Source: Schistocerca nitens
Lineage: Eukaryota; Arthropoda; Insecta; Orthoptera; Acrididae
Assembly (NCBI RefSeq): GCF_023898315.1
Contig: NC_064621.1
Location: 533,717,383-533,781,382, forward strand
Direction: 5' to 3'
Length of the DNA: 64,000 nt
Below the pieces are notes generated by a model. The model ran no database searches and was not told the DNA's origin. It saw nothing but the letters and a program-made list of their open reading frames with translations. A program made the translations under genes and the position numbers. Each line of letters begins with the position of its first letter. Within the stretch, counting starts at the first letter, position 1. Shown in pieces: positions 42,196 to 52,626 of the stretch.

Positions 42196-42395
42196 CATCA
42201 GTCTTTAGACTGCATTGATGGGATCCGCCACGAGTTGCACCTCCGTGTCAATTTCTTCATTTCATAGTAGCAACTGCACCCAACATCCTCAATTATTTCT
42301 CGTAGATATTACAATATCAGTCCTCCTCGACAGTTCTTGTCCTCTATGCCTCCCTACGGAAGGGTGTAATAATTCCAGTTTCAAAGAGAGCAAGT
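42196..42395 (-). mobile_element. RTE-like LINE 3' end fragment
   Basis: Plus strand starts CATCATCAGTCTTTAGACTG and continues CCGCCACGAGTTGCACCTCC, TCAATTATTTCTCG; I recognise this as the inverted 3' end of the abundant orthopteran RTE-like LINE. A related but distinct end (CATCATCATCATCATCATCA) starts at 55753. Confidence 0.6.
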
Positions 42396-43700
42396 GCTGA
42401 CAGGTGTGAATAGTACCGAATTATCTGTTTAATAAACAGTGGTTGCGAAATACTAATACGTATTATTTACGGAAGAAAGAAACAACGGTAGAAGCTGACC
42501 TCGGGGAAGATCAGTCTGGATTCCGGAGAAATGTAGAATCACTCGAGGCAGTACTGATCCTAGGACTTGTCTTAGACGATAGATTAAGGAAAGACAAACC
42601 TACATTTATAACTTTTGTAGATTTGGAGAAAGCTTTTGACAACGTCGACAGGAATACTCTTTGAAATTCTGAAGGTAACAGGGGTAAAATACAGGAGGCG
42701 AAGGATATTTACAACTTGTACAGAAGCCAGACGGCAATTATAAGAATCAAGGGGCATGAGAGAGAAGCAGTGGTTGAGAAGGGAGTGTGACAGGATTTTA
42801 ACTTGACCCCGATGTTATTCAATCTGCACACTGACCAATTAGTAAAGGAAACTATAGAAGAATTTGGAGAAGTAATTAAGTTCAGGGAGAAGATATAAAT
42901 ACGGTACTCTGAGGTTTGCCGATGACATTGTAATTCTGTCTGAGACAGCAAAGGAGTTGCAAAAGTAGTTCAACGGACTTAGTAGCCTTCTTAAAGAAGG
43001 ATATAAGATGAACATCAACAGAAGCAAAACAAGGGTAATGAAATGTATTCGAATTAAATGAGGCAATTAGATTAGGAAATGAGACACTTAAAGTAGTAGA
43101 TAAGGTGTGCTATTTGGGCAGTAAAACAACTGACGATAGCCGAAGAAGGGAGGATACAAAATATAGACTGGTAATGGCAAGAAAAGCGTCTCTGAAGAAA
43201 AGAAATATGGATTTAAGTGTTAGGAAGTCTTTTCTAAAGGTATTTGTCTGACGTGTAGGCGTGGAATTGAAAGGTGGACGATTAACGGTTCAGACAAGAA
43301 GAGAATTGAAACTTCGGCAATACTACAGAAGAATGCTAAAAGTTAGTTGGGTAGATCACTAACAAATGAGGAGGTACTGAATAGAACTGAGGAGAAAAGA
43401 AATTTGTGGCTTAACTTGACTAAAAGAAGGGATTGGTTGATAAGACACCTTCCGAGACATCAAGGGATCACCAGTTCAGTATTGATGGCAAGTGTGGGCG
43501 GAAGGGGGGGGGGGGGGGGGGAAGGCCGGGTAAGAAGTGTAGAGACGGAGACCAAGACATGAAGACACTAAAGAGGTTCAAAAGGATGAAAGGATGAAGG
43601 TTACAGTAGTTACTTGGAGATGCTGATGCTTGTACAGGATAAAGTAGCGCGGAGAGCCGCACCAAACCAGTCTTCGGACAGAAAACAACAGCAACAACAT
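42365..43700 (+). pseudogene. RTE-like LINE RT, badly broken
   Basis: Plus-strand pieces in order: EADLGEDQSGFRRNVESLEA, KPTFITFVDLEKAFDNVDRN (first Asp) in the frame 42443-42664; then in shifted frames MLFNL, TLRFADDIVILSE (active site, about 42910), KEGYKMNINRSKTRVMK, CYLGSKTTDD, RRMLKVS-VGRSLTNEEVLNR and RDWLIRHLPRHQGI. The end near 43640 reads QDKVARRAAPNQSSDRK. The order matches RTE-like ORF2. At least five frame changes plus an expanded G run at 43504. Frames on the minus strand at 42709-42951, 42839-43066 and 43468-43860 are shadows. Confidence 0.85.
43504..43521 (+). repeat. Run of 18 G
   Basis: Uninterrupted G tract inside the RTE remnant (GGAA before and after). With the 22-G run at 27434 these are the only long homopurine tracts of this kind in the window. 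Confidence 0.95.
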
Positions 43701-43719
43701 CAAAAGCACGGCTACCTTT

Positions 43720-44096
43720 AGTACAATGGAAGTTATTCCTTGATTTCTTAACGTATGTCTTATTACTGTGTCCCTTCTCTAGCTTTGGTTTTCCTGTACA
43801 GCATGAAGCAGGATAACCAACTGGAAGAAAATATTTATTAGAATTTGACGTACGTACCATTCAGCCAGCACCTACATAATACAGGCAGGACATTTGTTGA
43901 AACAAAACATGTCCGGAAACGCACTGTGCTTCGCATGCATGTATATTTCTCCAAAACCCAAAATGATCGTCACCAGGTCGGTTTCTGCCAGCCGTTCCAT
44001 CCTTTACTAGGTAGTTTATTTACTTTCAGACAGCGCAAATCTACCCACAATCATTTCTGTCATTAATATCAGGATAAAGAGTAACTAATTTGCCGA
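43720..44096. other. Spacer, nothing recognised
   Basis: Mixed sequence. The frame 43845-44066 has no motif I recognise. Confidence 0.4.
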
Positions 44097-44260
44097 GAAG
44101 GAAAGGAGATTGGGTTTAACGTCATGTCGACATCGAGGTCATTATAGACGGATCACAAGCTTGGATTGTGTCAAAGACGGGGAAGGAATCTGCCGTGCTG
44201 TTACATAGGAACCATCCCGACATTTGCCTGGAGCGATTTGGGGAAATTATCTGCAAGAGC
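44097..44260 (-). mobile_element. Third-family SINE, inverted fragment
   Basis: GGGTTTAACGTCATGTCGAC, GAGGTCATTATAGACGGA, GGAACCATCCCGACATTTGC and GGAGCGATTTGGGGAAAT match the complement of the family seen at 29683. The tRNA head is missing. Confidence 0.65.
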
Positions 44261-44389
44261 TGATTTCGTGACTTAGTTTGAAAACTCGATCGTTGACGAG
44301 AGTGAAAGGCTTCCTGGGGATGTCTCGCCTAGCACGCTATCGCCCGCCGCCCCCAATAGACGTCCGCATTGGGGTGAAAGTGTAGCGGC

Positions 44390-44440
44390 GTGGGGTGGAC
44401 TATATAGTTGCCGTGCTCCCGAGCGCGCATACAATTTTCT
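44390..44440 (+). promoter_or_regulatory. Candidate TATA-box core promoter
   Basis: CTATATAG at 44400-44407 lies in a CpG-rich segment (44330-44480) with CCCCCAATAGACG (a CCAAT word) 45 bp upstream. A start site would be expected near 44431. An ATG with a splice donor follows within 80 bp. It could instead be the promoter of an unrecognised repeat. Confidence 0.45.
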
Positions 44441-44467
44441 TTCGGGTGCTTCGCTCTGCTGCGCGAT

Positions 44468-44482
44468 ATGGACACCCGAGCG
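44468..44482 (+). CDS. Candidate host first coding exon (5 codons)
   Basis: ATGGACACCCGAGCG (M-D-T-R-A) is followed directly by GTAAGT, a perfect donor, in phase 0. It lies about 65 bp below the TATA box, giving a short 5' leader. Tiny first coding exons of this kind are common in insect genes, notably those for secreted and cuticle proteins, whose signal peptide then begins in exon 2. No matching second exon was found in the next 4 kb, so function is unknown. The 79-codon frame 44408-44647 runs through the donor and is not the product. Confidence 0.4.
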
Positions 44483-44658
44483 GTAAGTACACACTTGTGC
44501 ATCTCGCTGGCAATCAGAAATGTGCTGTTTCCCTTAGGGAGCTACTACTGGAGTAACGATGTCTTTGAAGGCGTAATCAGACGCAAGAGACCTCCCGTTG
44601 GCCTTGAAACAACGAATATCTGGAGCTGCCTTTTAGTGCTGTATTAACATGTACAACA
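44483..44658. other. Sequence after candidate donor
   Basis: No recognised element before the tandem duplication at 44659; if the first-exon call is right this is the start of intron 1. Confidence 0.4.
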
Positions 44659-45080
44659 GTGTTTATATTTTGAGGCGATCGGATGGTGAAAACGTTGAAA
44701 ACAACTAGTTTCAAAATATTTTCTGTGCTGTTCCATTATGATTGTAATGTACTACGATACTATATTTTTAAATGATTTTGTTCAAGTCAGCTATCCACTA
44801 TGTTAAGTACCAGTCATTTCTCGTATTTCTTCTAGCGTTCAGTCCAGCAACTGTTCAATTTTTCTGAGTGGTGTTTATATTTTGAGGCCATCAGATGGTG
44901 AAAACGTTGAAAATAACAACAAAATATTTTATGTTCTGTTCCATTATGGTTGTAATGAACTACGATAACACATTTTTTAAATGATTTTGTTCAGGTTAGT
45001 TATCCATTACGTAAAGTACCAGTCATCTCTCGTATTTCTTCTTGCATTCAGTCCAGCAATTGTTCATTTTTTCTGAGTGG
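44659..45080 (+). repeat. 212-bp tandem duplication
   Basis: GTGTTTATATTTTGAGGC begins at 44659 and 44871; both units run through GTTCCATTATG, AATGATTTTGTTCA, AAGTACCAGTCAT and end TTTTTCTGAGTGG. The units differ at roughly 10 percent of positions by eye, so the duplication is not recent. Confidence 0.93.
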
Positions 45081-45668
45081 CCGCACAAATAGTTTGCGTA
45101 TTCTTCGAACACTTTCGGTCTATCGATACCTTTATTTCTTTGAATCACTTGAATGTATTCCTGTGTGCTATTCCGTTGTTTACTGCCTCTGATGTGAAGT
45201 TGATTTCTCCTATATGCCCCTTTGTTTCTTTCAGCCAGTTAAATTGAGTTTTCCTGTTTCTACACCAATTCCAAGATTCTCTTAGCAGTTCTCTCCAGTA
45301 TCATTCTCTTTTACGTGCCCACAAAGCCCAGGTTGTTGAAGGTTTACAGTTTCCTAGTTTAGTCCCTTATTTGTATACTTATGCGTTTTCATAAGACCCT
45401 TCGACCTCGGTCGGAATTTTTCTCTCCTTTATTTTCTAGACGTCTAGCAAACTTTTTCTGTTCAACGGTATACAATCAATGACATACAGACTTTCTAGTT
45501 CTATCACGGATTTGTGATGCCTGAGCTATGCGTTGACTGAGATCGACATTTTGTTATAAACTCTCTACGTCATTAGTATGTTGTTTCTGTTTTTTCCTCT
45601 TTCTTGTAATGCCTAGTTGAAAACTCAATTTATGTTACACATTTTCCTAGGTATTCAAATTTCTCTCT
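45081..45668. other. Probable decayed LINE sequence
   Basis: The minus strand around 45110-45310 can be read WRELLRESWNWCRNRKTQFN then WLKETKGHIGEI, resembling a basic LINE-like tail, but I cannot place it in a family. No other feature. Confidence 0.3.
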
Positions 45669-45680
45669 TACTCATTCCGT

Positions 45681-45876
45681 GCCGGCCGCGGTGGCCATGC
45701 GGTTCTAGGCGCTGCAGTCCGGAACCGCGGGACTGCTACGGTCGCAGGTTCGAATCCTGCCTCGGGCATGGATGTGTGTGATGTCCTTAGGTTAGTTAGG
45801 TTTAAGTAGTTCTAAGTTCTAGGGGACTGATGACCTAAGATGTTAAGTCCCATAGTGCTCAGAGCCATTTGAGCCA
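45681..45876 (+). mobile_element. SINE, full length
   Basis: GCCGGCCGCGGTGGCCATGC head, box B GGTTCGAATCC, tail CAGAGCCATTTGAGCCA. Perfect 12-bp duplications TACTCATTCCGT at 45669-45680 and 45877-45888. Confidence 0.95.
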
Positions 45877-46128
45877 TACTCATTCCGTACTTGATTTCTA
45901 ATTTTGGTGATAGGTCCGTCACATCTGTCTTTTCATGAGATATTTGTAATCTTGTTTTTTTTCAGTCATCTGTTGAAGCATTACAGCCTGCATCTTGCAA
46001 GTTTTCAAGAGATCGGTGAAAAGGCATTTACCGTATGGATCCAAATGCCACGTCGTCAGTCCAACATTTCGCGACGTTAAGAGCTTTGATATTTGCCGCC
46101 AGTGGGCTCTCTTTTGCACAGGGCTATG

Positions 46129-46384
46129 TCCGCCCCCGTTAGCTGAGTGGTCAGCGCGGCGAAATGCCACGCCAAGGGGCCCGGGTTCGATTCCCGGCTG
46201 AGGCAGGTGATTTTCTCCGCTCAGGGACTGGGTGTCGTGCTGTCCTCATCATAATTTCATCCCCATCTCCGACGTGCAAGTCGCCTAATGTGGCGACGAA
46301 TGCAGTAAGTAATTGCCCTCGCCGGCAGAACTTCCCCGAATTGGGGACTCCCCGCCCACAATGGCGTACGCTCATTTCCATTTG
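46129..46384 (+). mobile_element. Fourth tRNA-headed SINE family, with 13-bp TSD
   Basis: Head CCGTTAGCTGAGTGGTCAGC (box A) and GGGTTCGATTCCCGGC (box B); body GGTGATTTTCTCCGCTCAGG, CTCATCATAATTTCATCCCC, TCGCCTAATGTGGCGACG; end CCATTTG. Flanks GCACAGGGCTATG at 46116-46128 and 46385-46397 are identical. The frames 45995-46201, 46151-46411, 46164-46451 and 46257-46472 are this SINE. Confidence 0.93.
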
Positions 46385-46397
46385 GCACAGGGCTATG

Positions 46398-46829
46398 CCG
46401 CTCCTGTACACATTGGCAGGTGTCGAGTATTGTGTGGTTCACCACTGCTGAAATGGTAGTTCCACTCTTCAATAAGGGTTTGCTATCGCTCTAGACTACT
46501 CTTGCATTTCGAAACTCAATGGTGAAGTCAGTTCAGAGTTATCCATATGTAGGAAATCGTAGATGGTGACTCGTTGTTAGTTGTTCTACTAATGGCGCAC
46601 AGAAGTACTTGTCTTAGAAATATACAGAGCTGAGCCACCTAAGTTGTTAGCCTCATATATTTTTGGAACCGTTTAAGATACTGTAACTCCAATTTTGTCC
46701 AGATAACTTGTGAGGAAGAAATCACTAAACCACTGTAATCTCTTGCCATATGAATATTATTTGCAGAGATACTGGTATCAATTAGTCTTTTTAAATGCAA
46801 GAATAATAATATCTGCTGTAACTATCATA
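46398..46829. other. Spacer, nothing recognised
   Basis: AT-rich sequence between a SINE and a mariner; the 46710-46892 frame enters the mariner end and is not a gene. Confidence 0.4.
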
Positions 46830-46831
46830 TA

Positions 46832-47787
46832 CAGGGTGATTCAAAAAGAATACCACAACTTTAAAAATGTGTACTTAATGAAAGAAACATAATATAACCT
46901 TCTGTTATACATCATTACAAAGAGTATTTAAAAAGGTTTTTTTTCACTCAAAAACAAGTTCAGAGATGTTCAATATGGCCCCCTCCAGACACTCGAGCAA
47001 TATCAACCCGATACTCCAACTCGTTCCACACTCTCTGTAGCATATCAGGCGTAACAGTTTGGATAGCTGCTGTTATTTCTCGTTTCAAATCATCAATGGT
47101 GGCTGGGAGAGGTGGCCGAAACACCATATCCTTAACATACACCCATAAGAAAAAATCGCAGGGGGTAAGATCAGGGCTTCTTGGAGGCCAGTGATGAAGT
47201 GCTCTGTCACGGGCTGCCTGGCGGCCGATACATCGCCTCGGGTAGTTGACGTTCAGGTAGTTACGGACAGATAAGTGCCAATGTGGTGGCTCTCCATCCT
47301 GCTGAAATATGAATTGTTGTGCTTCTTGTTCGAGCTGAGGGAACAGCCAATTCTCTAACATCTCCAGATACTGTAGTCCAGTTACTGCTTGCTGGATGCG
47401 TGCTACATTTTCATCACTCGTTCTCGGCCGTCCAGAACTTTTCCCTTTGCACAAACACCCATTCTCTGTAAACTGTTTATACCAACGTTTAATACACCAC
47501 CTATCAGGAGGTTTAACACCATACTTCGTTCGAAATGCACGCTGAACAACTGTCGTCGATTCACGTCTGCCGTACTCAATAACACAAAAAGCTTTCTGTT
47601 GAGCGGTCGCCATCTTAGCATCAACTGACGCTGACGCCTAGTCAACAGCGCCTCAAGCGAACAAATGTACAACTAAATGAAACTTTATAGCTCCCTTAAT
47701 TCGCCGACAGATAGTGCTTAGCTCTGCCTTTTGTCGTTGCAGAGTTTTAAATTCCTAAAGTTGTGGTATTCTTTTTGAATCACCCTG
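46832..47787 (-). mobile_element. Internally deleted mariner-type element, copy 2
   Basis: 956 bp between TA dinucleotides (46830-46831, 47788-47789). Ends CAGGGTGATTCAAAAAGAAT and complement are perfect over the first 20 bp and similar for about 45. Same family as 25120-25683 but a smaller deletion. Confidence 0.95.
46960..47613 (-). pseudogene. Mariner-type transposase lacking its first catalytic block
   Basis: Open for 217 codons. N-terminus MATAQQKAFCVIEYGRR with two helix-turn-helix segments (RWCIKRWYKQF, SSGRPRTSDENVARIQQA). It then jumps in frame to VTGLQYLEMLENWLFPQL, FIFQQDGEPPHW (second Asp), PPRSPDLTPCDFFLW (third Asp), and ends GGGHIEHL. By my count 46 residues separate the second and third Asp, more than the 34 of classic mariner. 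About 110 residues with the first catalytic Asp are missing, so the protein could bind the ends but not cut. The frame stays open despite the deletion. Confidence 0.9.
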
Positions 47788-47789
47788 TA

Positions 47790-47968
47790 TATAAAAGAGA
47801 AGGATGCAGTGGTGTGTTACTCTGTGACATCCGAAAAGTAGGAGTTTAACAAAACTTCACTCATATGTGACGTAATTTTGACGTCACGCGCAATATCGAC
47901 GACAGCACTATCGGTTATCGACTTTGTGACAATGGATCATATAAATGTTATTGTTCTTCGTTTCACTC
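47790..47968. other. Spacer before tandem array
   Basis: Mixed sequence leading into the 130-bp array; no separate feature. Confidence 0.4.
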
Positions 47969-48385
47969 GCAGCAATTTAAGCTGTCTTCTTCGGTTTCTG
48001 CCTAACCGCACACTCGGAAATCACCACATATTCAGAAATAAAGATCCAAACATTTGTGAAAAGGAAGATTATGAACTTCCTTGCTGCTCGTCTCGGTTGC
48101 AGCAATTGAAGCTGTCCTCTTAGGTTCCTACCTAATCACACACTCGAAAAGCGCCACAAATTTGGAAATAAAGAACTAAATATTTGTGACAAGGAAGAAT
48201 ATGAATGTTATTGTTTCTCGTTTCACCCGCAGCAATTTAAGCTATCCTCTTAGGTTCCTGCCTGACCACACACTCTGAAGTCTCCACACATTCGCAAATA
48301 AAAAGCCAAATACAGTCGCAGTAAATTAAGCTGCTCTCTTAGGCTCTTGAGTAACTACACACTCGCAAATCGCTAAGTATTTATT
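47969..48385 (+). repeat. Tandem repeat, period about 130 bp
   Basis: GCAGCAATTTAAGCTGTC-type words at 47969, 48099, 48229 and 48318 (the last interval shortened to 89 bp). Each unit adds CACACACTCG, a CCACA word, and GAAATAAAGA. The 81-codon frame 47878-48123 lies in it and is not a gene. Confidence 0.88.
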
Positions 48386-49827
48386 ACATCCTTCTTTCTC
48401 TAATCACGATGAAATCTAAATAACATCCAATATCGCAGAACAGACTTGTATTACAGTCATAAGAAAGTCCCAGAATGTCGTAACAAAGCTGACATGAAAA
48501 AAATATACATACGAACTTGCATTTTTCGACTCCAGTCACAACGACGCTATCCTTTACGGTAGCACTGACTGATGTAAATAGTCTCTTGTCTTAGTTATCA
48601 TAGTACCTCTTAAAGGCTTATATCACTGCTGTGTTGTTCACTGACATTTAATGATAATAGTTACGTGTCTGGGATAAATTTTCAATGCTCTGTTATCTTG
48701 GAACGGCATACTGAAAATTATAATACAAGCGTGTTCATCCTTAATCTGTAAATTATTGACGTTGTTAACTCACTCCTGAGGGAGCACTCTTATACGAATT
48801 ATGTTTAATTATAGCAATAATTATAATTAATCATCCCAAGAATGATGTGCTTTTATAAATCTCCGATAGGCGTGCATGAAGTCTTGTGAGAGGCCCGTAA
48901 CAAGTGCTACGTAACGAAAGTCGATAGCAGTTTCTGCAGACGTTGATATTGCGCGTGTAGTGTGAAACGACCTTTATCCGAAAAGTAGTTTCACATAAAT
49001 TAAAATATTCAGAACTACGATTATGGTTGATGTGTAGTAGTTCATGATTTATAGCCTAACAAGAAAATACGTCATTTCAGATAAGGAGAAAATGGAATGT
49101 TGCACTGTCGAGATATCAGTACAAAACGAGCAGAGAGAAATGCCGGAATTCGGTTATCATCAAGTTTTAATTTTGGTCTTAGCAGTCTGTCGTGTGGTAA
49201 TGCCATACATGTCTTGGTGTTTGCAATTTAAGTTTTAAGAAGTGTTTCTTCTGCCTGAGTAGAATAATTAGTAGTCTACGTGCGTGGTTGGAGACATCTT
49301 TAGTTTGGTTTTTCTCGGAGTTGTGAGAAGAGTTTCCCTTTGTCTATGCTGAACTTAACTGATGGGCTTTAATGTCCTCATGCGTGTTAATCACTCTTTG
49401 AGGCGCATTGTCGCCCTAATTATTGATAGTAAAAGTCTTGTTGATGAATTAGACAACTAACAGTTGATGACCGTAAGCCTGTCTTCACTTCGATTTCTCA
49501 ATAGTCTGAAATAATTCTGGAAGATTTCGGTACATAAACAAGTTAACTGTTGCTCGTAAATAGCAGCTACACATTTACGGATAACTTCGTTGCCTCACGG
49601 GGAAGTTAAAAATGGGAGGGAATGGAGAGGGGGTGTTGCTGGGATGAAGCTAGTAGGGTCCTAACTTACCTTTATTTTCTGTAGCTGGGATGTTTGAAGA
49701 GTCTGTACTTGGCGTTTGGCTATTCGTTAACGCGCTGTTGCCTGTTGCCTTTCTCTCTTCAGACTGTTCTGACAGATAGAATGTTTAGATAAAGTTTGTC
49801 ATCATGATCATTTGCTCTTCCCTTATA
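48386..49827. other. No recognised gene
   Basis: AT-rich DNA. The frame 49044-49238 (64 codons) has no recognised motif and no supporting context. Possibly host intron or intergenic. Confidence 0.45.
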
Positions 49828-51160
49828 TGTACATCTAACGACTACTCTCTATTCACACTTGAGCGATTGGCAGGTGGTTCATCAAACCACTTTCATACTA
49901 TTTATCTACCGCTGTAGTCCTGAGCAGCACGTAGGGAAAAGGAACACTTAAGTATTTCCGTGCGGGCTCTGATTTCTCTTATTTTACTTCATTGGTTATT
50001 TCTCCCTATATACTGTGGAGGCAACAAAATACTTTCGCATTCGAAGGAGAAAGATGGTGATTGAAATTCGTGAAAAGATCTCGCGCAATGAGAAATGATT
50101 TTGTTTTAATGATTGCCAATGCAACTTGTGTTTCATATCCGCGACACACTCTTCCCTTTTTCGCGATAATACAAAACAAATTTCCTTTCTTTTAATTTTT
50201 TGGATCACATACCGCGCAGCAACAATCCAGAAGACGACGGACAAGCGTAATACAGGCAGTCTCTTTGGTAGATTTCTTGCGTCTTCTCAACCTTCTGCCA
50301 ACGAAACGCAGCAGCTTTTGGTTCGCCTTCTCCACAACATTTTCTGTGTGATCGAACCAACTGTAATTCCTAGGTATTTAGTTGAAGTGACAACTTTAAA
50401 ACTCGTGCCATACATCGTGTAATTGAAGTGTAATTTTAGTACTCATGCGGATGACCTCACACATTTTATTGTTCATAGACAACTTACACTTTTTGCACCA
50501 TACTGATATCTTTTGTAAGTCATATTGCAATTGGTTTTGACCTTCTGATGACATTACTTGACAGTAACGACAGAATCGTCTGCAAACAATCTAAGAGGAT
50601 TAGTTGCCTTCTAAATTGTTTGTATGTATTAGGAAAGGCAGAGGCCCTATAACACTTCGTTGGGGAACACTAGATGTCACTTCTGTTTCGCTCGATGACT
50701 TTGGGTCAGTTAGTACGACTTGCGACCCTTCTGATAGGAAACCACGAACCCAGTCGCACAACTGCAGTGATTTCATAAGCATACAATTTGATCAGAAGCC
50801 GCTTGTGATGAACGTTACCAAAAGATTTCTGGAAATCTATAAATATAGATTCAATATAAGATCCCTGTCGATAGCACTCATTACTTCGTGGTGTAAAAAA
50901 AAAAAAGACGATATTTTCTGAATCCGTGCAAGCAATGCCACAATAGTTCGTTACCTTCGAGGTAATTCGTAATGTTTGGTTTATAATTCAGCAGATTGCT
51001 TCTGTTTCACTTTCTTGTTTATTGGTGTGATATGTACAGCCTTTCAGTCCTGAGGTACGGATCTTTCGGCGTGAAAACAGTTGTACATGATTGCTAAATA
51101 CAGAGATATAACGTCACCATACTCCAAGAGGAGCCCTTACACTGTTATACTAGTACGTGC
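49828..51160 (-). pseudogene. LINE B, old decayed copy
   Basis: Begins with the tail side TACATCTAACGACTACTCTC, then TTGGCAGGTGGTTC, TTCCGTGCGGGCTCTGATTT and CTTTCGCATTCGAAGGAG, each a mutated match to 35973-36240. The minus frame at 50600-50782 reads LQLCDWVRGFLSEGSQVVLT then VTSSVPQRSVIGPLPFLI, the VPQGS region of RT with G to R. Many breaks elsewhere. The 5' end fades near 51160. Confidence 0.8.
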
Positions 51161-52620
51161 TTCATTGGGTTCAATTCACGTGTCTACTAATCAGCGACGT
51201 CTCAGAACCGCTCAATAATGTTACCATTTCATCATCTTACTTTTATGAGTGAGTTTGCAATCTTCAGAATGGCACTGTGTCTTTTGATATATGCATTAAT
51301 TGATGTCCTGCAGCTGCTTCTAATTCAGGGACAGCTGACTGCTGTGCTTCTCTTTATCTTACATCCCCGTCGTCAACTTTACTTTTGAGGTGGTCTGTCG
51401 ATTTCTGTTTTAAAGTGATTAGAATAAATTGATTTTGCTTCTTGCCAGCATGACGATTTTGAATTTAGCTTTTCGTTCTTTTCCCTTACCATTTTCTGCC
51501 ATACTATCTTCTAAGAGGAGAATTATAAAGTTTTTGTGTTAGATTCTCCAGGTTAATTTTTGTAATAAGTAGTGAAACAATTGTGAAGACTTTTCATTTC
51601 TTGGACTGATGTTTTAGTCGACATTTCAACTTTGATTATTCGAAGTCCAGCCGGACAGCTTACTGCGCCGTTGGCTATCCACACCGTCCATCTGTGGTTC
51701 TATTACTGTGGATCATGGCTCACAAATCCACAATAAATGGAAGGTATCATATTTTTACCCCTTTACTGGTGAACACAAAGTAAAAATATCTGCAGGACCG
51801 AGAAAGTAAATCCTGGTAGCAAAAATCATCTTATGTGTTCTAATAAACTGTCAGTATTAGAGCCTGTTCTAGGTAATGGCTTAAGCGATGTTATAACATG
51901 TTAGGGTCACAGGAGGATCAATTTTTTCTACTTATTTTAGGAACTATCACGATAAATGATACGAAAGCCACAGTTGAGACAATAGTGGATGTTTACACCC
52001 TTTACTACTAAGTACAACTGACAAAATAAAGACAGTAAGTGTGTTTACTAGGGTATATTTTCTATCTGAAATGGAAATTATTCGAGTAAATATCAGAATT
52101 ACAGCAGACGTGACACGTTGATACAATGAAGATTTTTACAGGTTCCTCTTTCAGTCCTTCCACTAAACCAATAAAGTAAGAAAGATGTATTTATGCATTA
52201 TGCTGTTGTCAACACACGACTTGTCTCTCCTCACGTGCACTTGTTCACTATCACATGACGATGTCTGTGATATCACTGTTCTACAAAAAAAACCTTTTTT
52301 TCTATTTCTGATAAAAAGTACTGTGATCCTAGTTGTAATTTGAGTGCTGAATTGAAAACTGTTTTTGGTTTTTTTTCTGTCAGGGATAGTTTATGAGTAA
52401 TCGCAATTTTATTTCTCTTTTCAGTTTCTGATATAGTGCAGCAAACGTGAGGTGAAATTCGACAAACAAATGCACATCTTTATGATGTTATAAGTTCATC
52501 ACATTAATGGAGGGTGGGATCTAACATATAACACAGTAACCTTTGTGTATACACTTTGAAGCATTTATTTGACATGAGAAATTACAGAAAATTGACAAAC
52601 AATGAGCCAATGCCTTGTAA
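51161..52620. other. No recognised gene
   Basis: AT-rich sequence. No SINE, transposase or splice-bounded coding segment was seen in about 1.4 kb. Confidence 0.45.
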
Positions 52621-52626
52621 TGCACA

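Noticed and set aside
47969-48385. CRISPR-like spaced repeats
   Set aside because: Units are about 130 bp, imperfect and contiguous, without unique spacers; the genome is eukaryotic.
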